The position numbers and the translations under genes are program-made. A DNA stretch of 64,000 bases, taken from positions 412,523-476,522 of the forward strand of contig KK211275.1 of assembly GCA_000621425.1 (NCBI GenBank). The letters are read 5' to 3'. Source of the stretch: Lachnospiraceae bacterium AB2028. GTDB lineage: Bacteria; Bacillota; Clostridia; Lachnospirales; Lachnospiraceae. Under the pieces are notes generated by a model. That model worked only from the letters and a program-made list of their open reading frames with translations. It had not been told where the DNA came from and did not search any database. Shown piece after piece: positions 57,585-64,000 of this stretch; positions within the stretch are counted from its first letter, which is position 1; the number at the start of each line of letters is the position of its first letter.

Positions 57585-60026
57585 ATGGCAAAAAAAAAGG
57601 CAAAAAAAACAAATAATACTGTGATTGCACCTGATGAGATACCTGTTATCGTGGTAAAGAACCTTGTTCTTTTCCCCGGTAGTTCCATGCAGTTCGATCT
57701 GGACAGTAAGCAGTCTATAAGGGCCGTTGAGGCTTCCATGCTTTCGGATGGTCGCTTTTTTCTTTTGAGTGAAATTGCTGAAAAGAAAAACAAAGAGATT
57801 GATTTTGCTGAGATTATTGGTATGCTTGCCGGCGGAAAAGATCCTTTGACAAATGATGAGGATGATGAAAAAGGTATTCCGGATGTACTACATAACGGAA
57901 GCATTGGCACCATAGCAAAGACAACGCAGGTCATCCGGCAGGATAACGGTGTGGTCCGTGTCCAGGTGGTCGGTCTGCAGAGAGCTATGCTTACGGATTT
58001 TGAAGATTATCCGGCATATTTCGTTGGCCATGTTGAAGAATACAATGATTTTTCCATAGATGATGCAATAAAGGCAGAGGCTTTGAGGCGCCTGGTTATC
58101 ACAGCGTGTGAGCAGCTTCTCAGGGAGTATGGTGCACCGGGGAGCAGGGAGTTTAAAAGGCTCAGGAAGATAAAGAACCTGGATGTGCTTACTAATGATA
58201 TTGGCGCAAATCTTCCGCTGGAAGAAAAGGACCGTCTGAATATTCTGCAGACCGTTGATCTTGAATTAAGGTGCAAAAAACTTATCGGTCTTCTTTCGAA
58301 TGAAAAGAGCATTATGAATGCAAGGAAAGAAATCAGTGAGCAGATTTCCAGGCAGGTGGATGAACACCAGCGCGAGTATATTCTTCGCGAACAGTTAAGC
58401 TATATCCAGAGCGAACTGAATGATGATCCGGATGAGGTTTCGGAAGTTGAACAGTACAAGAAAGCTGCAGAGGCACTGGTAGCATCTGACGAAGTCAAGG
58501 CAAAGCTTAAAAAAGAAATCCGCCACTTTGAACAGAATGGTGGCATGAGCCAGGAAGGTGCCATGGAGAGGGCGTATATAGAGACTCTTCTTGAACTTCC
58601 ATGGGATAAGAAGTCTGAAGGTTATGACCATGTGATCGATATAAAGAAGGCTAAGCAGATCCTGGACAGGGATCATTACGGGCTTAAGGATGTAAAGGAG
58701 CGCGTGCTTGAATATCTTGCTGTAAGGACGCTTACAGGCAAATCTGATGCAGCCATACTGTGCCTTGTAGGACCTCCCGGTACAGGCAAAACATCCATAG
58801 CGAGGTCAGTGGCTGAGGCTACAGAAAAACCTTATGTGCGTATATGCCTTGGTGGCGTAAGGGATGAGGCTGAGATCAGGGGCCACAGGAAGACATATGT
58901 GGGGGCAATGCCCGGCCGTATTTCTGCCGGCTTAAAGAGTGCGGGGGTAAAAGATCCGCTGATGCTCCTTGATGAGATAGATAAGATGAGCCAGGATTAC
59001 AGGGGTGATACGGCGTCTGCTATGTTGGAAGTACTTGATTCTGAGCAGAATAAAAACTTCAGGGATCATTATGTGGAGTTGTCCCAGGATCTTTCAGATG
59101 TGCTTTTCATAGCCACGGCAAATGACGAAGAAGGCATTCCGAGGCCTTTGCTTGATCGTATGGAGATTATTGATATAGCAGGATATACCAATAATGAGAA
59201 GTTCCATATTGCAAAGGAACATTTGGTAAAAAAGACTTATGAAAAGACCGGAGTAAAGCCTTCACAGCTTAAGATCTCCGATAGCGCAATAGAAAAGATA
59301 ATTGAGTGCTATTGCAGGGAAGCCGGTGTTCGTGAGCTTGAGAGGGAAATATCTAAGCTCTGCAGAAAGGCTGCCGTTGAGATACTTGAGAATAAAGATT
59401 CAAAAAAGATAACCGTTACGGCAAAGAACCTTGAAAAATATCTGGGGAAGATTAAGTTCCCGCCTGAACAGATGAACAAGAAAAATGAGGTGGGTATTGC
59501 AAGGGGCTTGGCTTGGACTTCTGTTGGAGGTACAACTCTTCAAGTGGAGGTAAACATCCTTCCGGGAAAAGGTGATCTTTCCCTTACTGGCCAGCTTGGA
59601 GATGTGATGAAAGAATCTGCCATGGCTGCGTTTTCGTATGTGAGGTCTGTTGCACCGAAGTGGAATGTGGAAAAGGAGTTTTTCCAGAATCATGACATAC
59701 ATGTTCATCTTCCGGAAGGTGCGGTTCCTAAAGACGGTCCCAGTGCTGGTATTACGATGGCAACAGCCATACTTTCTGCTGTTACAGGGAAGAAGGTCGA
59801 CAGGAAGCTTGCTATGACCGGTGAAATATCTCTTAGGGGAAATGTAATGCCTGTAGGGGGATTGAAGGAAAAGATACTTGCTGCTAAGACTATTGGGATA
59901 AAGACAGTACTCCTGCCTGACGAAAACCGTCGCAATGTTGAGGAAATTGATGCTGAGATACTTGACGGTATGGATCTGATATTTGTAAAGCACATGGATG
60001 AAGTGGTTGAAAGAGCTTTTGTATGA
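57585..60026 (+). CDS. lon: Endopeptidase La (Lon protease)
   Basis: An 813-residue AAA+ protease. The N-terminal substrate domain is preceded by a Lys-rich start (MAKKKAKKTNN). Walker A GPPGTGKTS is near 402, Walker B LLDEIDKM near 465, and the Ser-Lys dyad is in PKDGPSAGITMA near 728 and GLKEKILAAK near 764. ATG 57585 follows AAGGA; an upstream in-frame ATG at 57537 would run through the hairpin and is not preferred. Confidence 0.97.
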   Translation: MAKKKAKKTNNTVIAPDEIPVIVVKNLVLFPGSSMQFDLDSKQSIRAVEASMLSDGRFFLLSEIAEKKNKEIDFAEIIGMLAGGKDPLTNDEDDEKGIPDVLHNGSIGTIAKTTQVIRQDNGVVRVQVVGLQRAMLTDFEDYPAYFVGHVEEYNDFSIDDAIKAEALRRLVITACEQLLREYGAPGSREFKRLRKIKNLDVLTNDIGANLPLEEKDRLNILQTVDLELRCKKLIGLLSNEKSIMNARKEISEQISRQVDEHQREYILREQLSYIQSELNDDPDEVSEVEQYKKAAEALVASDEVKAKLKKEIRHFEQNGGMSQEGAMERAYIETLLELPWDKKSEGYDHVIDIKKAKQILDRDHYGLKDVKERVLEYLAVRTLTGKSDAAILCLVGPPGTGKTSIARSVAEATEKPYVRICLGGVRDEAEIRGHRKTYVGAMPGRISAGLKSAGVKDPLMLLDEIDKMSQDYRGDTASAMLEVLDSEQNKNFRDHYVELSQDLSDVLFIATANDEEGIPRPLLDRMEIIDIAGYTNNEKFHIAKEHLVKKTYEKTGVKPSQLKISDSAIEKIIECYCREAGVRELEREISKLCRKAAVEILENKDSKKITVTAKNLEKYLGKIKFPPEQMNKKNEVGIARGLAWTSVGGTTLQVEVNILPGKGDLSLTGQLGDVMKESAMAAFSYVRSVAPKWNVEKEFFQNHDIHVHLPEGAVPKDGPSAGITMATAILSAVTGKKVDRKLAMTGEISLRGNVMPVGGLKEKILAAKTIGIKTVLLPDENRRNVEEIDAEILDGMDLIFVKHMDEVVERAFV

Positions 60027-60625
60027 AGATAAAGAATGTTGAACTGGAATGCGTATGTGGTATAACGAGTACCTTACCGGAAAATGAATTGCCGGAATTT
60101 GCTTTTGCAGGAAAGAGCAATGTAGGGAAGTCCTCTCTGATAAATTCACTTGTTCAGCGGAAGTCACTGGCACGCACCAGCTCTGAACCTGGCAAGACCC
60201 AGACCATAAATTATTACAATGTAAATAAAGAGTTTTACCTTGTAGATCTTCCGGGTTATGGATACACCAAGGCAGGAAAGGCCGAAGCTGCCAAGTGGGG
60301 ACGGATGGTTGAAAACTATCTTCATACATCAAAGCAGCTTAAGCTAATATTTCTGCTGATTGATATAAGACATGAACCTGGGAAGAATGACCTACAGATG
60401 TATGAGTGGGTTGTATATCAGGGGTATAGACCAGTGATAATTGCCACAAAAGCAGATAAGATAAAACGCAGTCAGCTGGCTAAGCATAAAAAGATGCTGC
60501 GTGACGCTTTAGGGCTTAAGCAGGAAGATGTGCTGATACCGTTTTCGTCTGTTTCGAAGCAGGGGCTCGAAGATGTATATGCACTTATAGAGGAGTATGT
60601 AAATCCTGCTGTTTCGGAAGAATGA
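60023..60625 (+). CDS. engB: Ribosome biogenesis GTP-binding protein YihA/YsxC
   Basis: A 200-residue GTPase: G1 GKSNVGKSSL near residue 30, G3 DLPGYGYTKAG near 75, G4 ATKADK near 140. EngB/YsxC helps assemble the large ribosomal subunit. The start overlaps the lon stop by four bases (ATGA), the usual lon-engB coupling in Firmicutes. Confidence 0.96.
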   Translation: MKIKNVELECVCGITSTLPENELPEFAFAGKSNVGKSSLINSLVQRKSLARTSSEPGKTQTINYYNVNKEFYLVDLPGYGYTKAGKAEAAKWGRMVENYLHTSKQLKLIFLLIDIRHEPGKNDLQMYEWVVYQGYRPVIIATKADKIKRSQLAKHKKMLRDALGLKQEDVLIPFSSVSKQGLEDVYALIEEYVNPAVSEE

Positions 60626-60779
60626 TTTTTGTAAATAAGATGTGAACGTTTACATAACATTCTTGATATAATAAAAAAATAATGTTAAAATATACAAGAT
60701 TTTAATGTGTGGTAATAGCAGGTTTTTCTGCTATTAGAGAAGCATAATAAATGAGGGGATTACCCGGAACGGAGACGGC

Positions 60780-61706
60780 ATGAAAAAGAGACTGGTTACA
60801 AGGAGCGACTTTGACGGACTTGTTTGTGCGATGCTTTTGAAGGAGATCGATCTTATCGATGAGATCAAGTTCGTTCATCCCAAGGATGTTCAGGACGGCA
60901 AGATCGATATCACGTCTAATGACATCACCACGAATCTTCCCTTTGATGACAGGGTTGGCATAGCATTCGACCATCACGAAAGTGAGCTGGAAAGATGCAA
61001 GGATAAGAATTGGGAAGGCCGGTTTATTATTGATGGTGATGCAAAGTCCGCAGCCAGGGTTGTATATGATTATTATGGCGGCAAGGAAAAATTCGTAAGG
61101 GTTTCCGATGAGATAATGGAAGCTGTTGACAAAGGCGACAGTGCAGACTTTAACCGTGATGAGATCCTTGATCCTAAGGGCTGGGTACTTATGAACTTCC
61201 TTATGGATGCAAGAACAGGACTTGGAAGATTTCATTCATTCAGGATTTCAAACTATGACCTTATGATGGAACTCATTGATTACTGTGTGGATCACACGAT
61301 TGACGATGTACTTGCTCTTCCTGATGTAAAGGAAAGAGTTGATATGTACTTTGAACAGCAGGAACTTTTCAAGGCTCAGCTTGAGAAAGTAACAAAGATT
61401 TATGACAAGGTTGCTGTTGTAGACCTTCGTGAAGAGGATCCTATCTATACAGGAAACCGTTTCATGGTTTATGCTATGTGGCCTGAAGTAGAGATGAGCG
61501 TACATGTAGCATGGGGATTCCGCAGACAGAATACTGCAGTTATGATAGGTAAGTCCATTATCAACAAGGCATCTAAGGTTAATATCGGTGACCTGTGCCT
61601 GTCGTATGGCGGCGGCGGACATGCTAATGCAGGTACCTGTCAGCTTGACAATGACATTGTTGACGAAGAGCTGCCTAAGATTGTAGAAAAGCTGAACGGA
61701 AGATAA
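60780..61706 (+). CDS. DHH-like phosphoesterase (putative exopolyphosphatase)
   Basis: A 308-residue protein. TRSDFDGLVCAMLLKEID at the start is a DHH-type metal site, FDHHESE near 62 gives the second, and SYGGGGHANAGTCQL near 281 is the GGGH motif of DHHA1-like domains. Such enzymes cleave small phosphodiesters or polyphosphate. ATG 60780 follows ACGGAG. It is a single gene closed by the terminator at 61731. Confidence 0.85.
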   Translation: MKKRLVTRSDFDGLVCAMLLKEIDLIDEIKFVHPKDVQDGKIDITSNDITTNLPFDDRVGIAFDHHESELERCKDKNWEGRFIIDGDAKSAARVVYDYYGGKEKFVRVSDEIMEAVDKGDSADFNRDEILDPKGWVLMNFLMDARTGLGRFHSFRISNYDLMMELIDYCVDHTIDDVLALPDVKERVDMYFEQQELFKAQLEKVTKIYDKVAVVDLREEDPIYTGNRFMVYAMWPEVEMSVHVAWGFRRQNTAVMIGKSIINKASKVNIGDLCLSYGGGGHANAGTCQLDNDIVDEELPKIVEKLNGR

Positions 61707-61730
61707 GATTTTCGAATAAAAGCATAAAGT

Positions 61731-61762
61731 AAAACCGGAGGTTCGATGCCTCCGGTTTTTTA
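61731..61762 (+). terminator. Terminator after the DHH-like gene
   Basis: AAAACCGGAGG and CCTCCGGTTTT form a perfect 11-bp stem with a 7-base loop and T-tail; the A-run lets it serve the minus strand as well. Confidence 0.92.
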
Positions 61763-61788
61763 ATTATTCTGCAGAAAATAAAATGAGA

Positions 61789-62325
61789 TCAGTCTTTTTT
61801 AACCTTTCTCATAAGGTTGATCCAGATGCTTACACAAGCACTGTATACAACGATGATGCCGGCAATACGGATCAGTATATCCATGACAATCGCAGGATTG
61901 AGTACTACAAACACAATGATGATGATTCCTGCAAGTATTGCAACGGCTGACAGGGCAAGAGGTACAGCCCAGTTTCTGTCTGTATTCTTTTTGATATCAA
62001 GGCAGTGGATCATGTTTATAATGCCGTAGATACAGATTAGTCCGCCGATGACATAAGGTGCATAGGTGGTCAGCAGCTCCGGTTTAAAGAAGATGACTGC
62101 ACCGAGGATAATTGAAACAACCGAACCTACTATAGTAGTTATGCCGGATACACCAAAATTCTTTGCTATTACGGTTGAAATGATTCCTACAAGTCCGATT
62201 ATTGCAAGTACAACACCGAGCACCTTAACTGTTACGGTTACGAATGCGGCGGGGTAGATTATCATTGCTACACCTACAATAAGCAGCAGGACAGCACTTG
62301 CTAACATTGTCAATTTTGATTTCAT
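61789..62325 (-). CDS. DUF308/HdeD-like membrane protein
   Basis: A 178-residue protein with six membrane helices in three short hairpins, each holding the DUF308 pattern (LLIVGVAMIIYPAAFV, IILGAVIFFKPELL, LAGIIIIVFVVLNPAI). HdeD in E. coli is linked to acid resistance; function of the Firmicute members is unknown. AAAGGGG precedes ATG 62325. It is convergent with the DHH-like gene. The 219 bases between its start and the next gene show no clear feature. Confidence 0.85.
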   Translation of the reverse strand: MKSKLTMLASAVLLLIVGVAMIIYPAAFVTVTVKVLGVVLAIIGLVGIISTVIAKNFGVSGITTIVGSVVSIILGAVIFFKPELLTTYAPYVIGGLICIYGIINMIHCLDIKKNTDRNWAVPLALSAVAILAGIIIIVFVVLNPAIVMDILIRIAGIIVVYSACVSIWINLMRKVKKD

Positions 62326-62544
62326 TTTTCCCCTTTCTGCCGCCTTTAGCGGCTACGCGAAGTGATTATGAAAGAATCGTCGCGAATAAAAAGATTCACA
62401 GATTTATTTTAGTCATTAATTTATGCCTTGTAAAGTGAAAATAAAATGCAATTATGATAAAATAACAAAGTTGCGATTTGTTTTAATAAATCCCGGGTGA
62501 GGGTCCTTAAGGTCAGTTCGGAAAATATCCAGCTGAGGGAGTTT

Positions 62545-64000
62545 ATGGGAAAGTTATATTCCGGAATAATGATGATATTAGCAGAGGCGCTGCTGAGCAT
62601 TCAGGGAGCCTTTGCTATTGTGCCTTCTGAAGTCAGGCAATATGTCTATGCGATAGGAATTCTTGCATTAGTTTCTTTTATTGTCGTTCTGTTTTTGTCC
62701 ATAAAGAAAAAAATAAGGTTCTTTGCAGCTGCATCGGGGCTTATCGTATTTTTTGCTGCGGTGTATCTTTTTGTAATGGCGCCTTTCGCAGGAACTGTAT
62801 CCCTTCATCCTAATGGGAATCCTAAAGCTGTAGTAAATGAATTTTTTACTGATATATGCCTTGAAGATTACAGATCGGCACATGCACTTACGAATTCTAT
62901 GGCAGCCTACGGTGTAGAAAAGGCACCTGAAAATGACATAGAAAAATGTTATTTTGAAAGGCTTCGGGAAGGCTATCGCTATGAAATGATAGGAGAACCG
63001 CTAATCACGGGGTTAAAGGCAAGCCAGAATGTCAGGGTCAGATATTTCAATATGGCGTCCACCGGACAGGATGTTAAAGCAGCAACTATGACGAATTTAG
63101 ATGAATATGTACAGTCACATGCCAAGGATGAAGTTTATGATGAAGAAAACAATTATTTAGATGGCATAACGGACAGTATGTATGAGCGTGCCGTAATGTC
63201 AGTCGTTGGCGGAGGAAAAAGTTATTTTTACAGCTTTGACCTTTTGCAGGTGGAATTGGAATATACAGATGGAAAATGGCAGATCATAATGGACGACGAA
63301 CTTAAGAATGTTCTTAGCGGAGGTACGGAAAATACGGAAACCTTCTGCGACAATGCAAAGAGTGATGCCTTGAGCGAAGTGATATATATACCGAAGACTT
63401 ATGTGGTGGCAGAGGAGGCGCTTTGGGGACCGGCACCGAATCAGGCTCTTTTTGGAAAAACTGATGATCCGGAAGAGGTTCAGGAAGTTGTTGATTCTGC
63501 CTGGGAGCTTCTTGGGGACCAGGAGCTGTCCTGGAGCCCTTCTATCAAGATTGTTCATGGGACATACATAAATTATTACTGTGACGATACCATTTTAGCA
63601 ATTACCTGGAGACAGCGGATCAACGGAGAGTACTGTACCTGTGCGGAGGTAAAGATATTAGACCCGTCGCAGCTTAGAAGGAAACTTTCCATGGATACTT
63701 TCGGTTCTCCGGTGGAGCAGACCGCTTCTGCGCTAGCACACCAGGCCAATGCGGTCCTTGCTGTTAACGGCGATTATTACAAATATCGTGGGAATGGCAT
63801 CTGTGTTTATCAGCGGGAACTGTGCAGGGCAGAACTTAGAACCACAGATACCTGCTATTTCAATACTGACGGTGAAATGCTTTTTACCAAGGCTGGCCAG
63901 TTTAAGAATGCTGATGAGGTAAAGGAATACATTGAAGAAAATGATGTGCTATTTGCGGTTTCTTTTGGACCGGTACTTGTTGATGAGGGAGAAATACAGA
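62545..64000 (+). CDS. Phosphodiester glycosidase family protein (partial)
   Basis: The frame from ATG 62545 (after GAGGGAG) stays open to the window end, 485 codons. Three N-terminal membrane helices (about 6-22, 33-52, 59-76) are followed by an outside region of unknown type to about 350. From about 390 the sequence (ALAHQANAVLAVNGDYYKYR, then a RTTDTCYFNTDGEM stretch and AVSFGPVLVDEGE) matches the NAGPA/phosphodiester glycosidase domain, which removes GlcNAc caps or acts on exopolysaccharide. The C-terminus lies beyond the window. Confidence 0.78.
   Translation, partial: MGKLYSGIMMILAEALLSIQGAFAIVPSEVRQYVYAIGILALVSFIVVLFLSIKKKIRFFAAASGLIVFFAAVYLFVMAPFAGTVSLHPNGNPKAVVNEFFTDICLEDYRSAHALTNSMAAYGVEKAPENDIEKCYFERLREGYRYEMIGEPLITGLKASQNVRVRYFNMASTGQDVKAATMTNLDEYVQSHAKDEVYDEENNYLDGITDSMYERAVMSVVGGGKSYFYSFDLLQVELEYTDGKWQIIMDDELKNVLSGGTENTETFCDNAKSDALSEVIYIPKTYVVAEEALWGPAPNQALFGKTDDPEEVQEVVDSAWELLGDQELSWSPSIKIVHGTYINYYCDDTILAITWRQRINGEYCTCAEVKILDPSQLRRKLSMDTFGSPVEQTASALAHQANAVLAVNGDYYKYRGNGICVYQRELCRAELRTTDTCYFNTDGEMLFTKAGQFKNADEVKEYIEENDVLFAVSFGPVLVDEGEIQ

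Noticed and set aside
59400-60332. 310-residue minus-strand frame under lon and engB
   Set aside because: Shadow of two well-identified genes; composition is that of antisense DNA.
1-64000. CRISPR array, prophage structural genes, plasmid origin
   Set aside because: No regularly spaced repeats, no capsid, tail or terminase genes, and no replication protein or iteron cluster were seen on either strand.

Overview
The window looks like chromosomal DNA of a low-to-mid GC Clostridium-class Firmicute, most likely a Lachnospiraceae-type gut or rumen bacterium. That placement is inferred from the gene families, from strong purine-rich Shine-Dalgarno sites, from a lysine riboswitch ahead of dapA, from a Bacillus/Clostridium-type LexA box, and from the tig-clpP-clpX-lon-engB order. 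No rRNA gene and no CRISPR array was seen.

Layout. 1-4.05 kb: a GntR/YtrA-type regulator with an ABC-2 export cassette and a CPBP protease. 4.05-5.9 kb: a short segment between a 17-bp copy of the tRNA-Glu 3' end and the intact tRNA-Glu, which looks like a decayed tRNA-integrated element; it carries an unexplained structured region, an acetyltransferase remnant and an alpha/beta hydrolase. 5.9-28.5 kb: mostly core genes. These are a TauE/SafE transporter, cardiolipin synthase, an AraC regulator divergent from a MATE pump, upp, a FeoA-FeoB fusion with its Cys-rich partner, the lysine riboswitch and dapA, a large PEP/pyruvate-binding protein, an aldose epimerase, an HD-GYP protein and cell-envelope genes.

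28.5-44.2 kb: an accessory region full of broken and small genes. It holds remnants of HicA and AbrB-type toxin-antitoxin modules, an IS21 left end, an Rrf2-regulated cupin gene with three identically spaced operators, a radical SAM gene joined by deletion to a DraG-like gene, truncated HsdR and nuclease remnants, a run of small immunity-like hypothetical proteins, an intact HigB-HigA module and an acyltransferase. At 35.4-35.8 kb lies the most striking locus: a 32-residue hydrophobic peptide driven by a promoter with a perfect LexA box between -35 and -10. It is faced by a perfect-consensus antisense promoter whose short RNA would end in a terminator at the peptide's stop codon. I read this as an SOS-inducible type I toxin-antitoxin module.

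44.2-64 kb: core and signalling genes. tRNA-Gly and tRNA-Leu are followed by an ABC ATPase / CARDB-like anchored protein / FtsX-type permease operon, then a Ser/Thr kinase / PPP-type phosphatase / bactofilin operon, the protein quality-control block tig-clpP-clpX-lon-engB, a DHH-like phosphoesterase, a DUF308 membrane protein and a phosphodiester glycosidase gene that runs off the end.

All family assignments come from reading motifs by eye; no database search was run.
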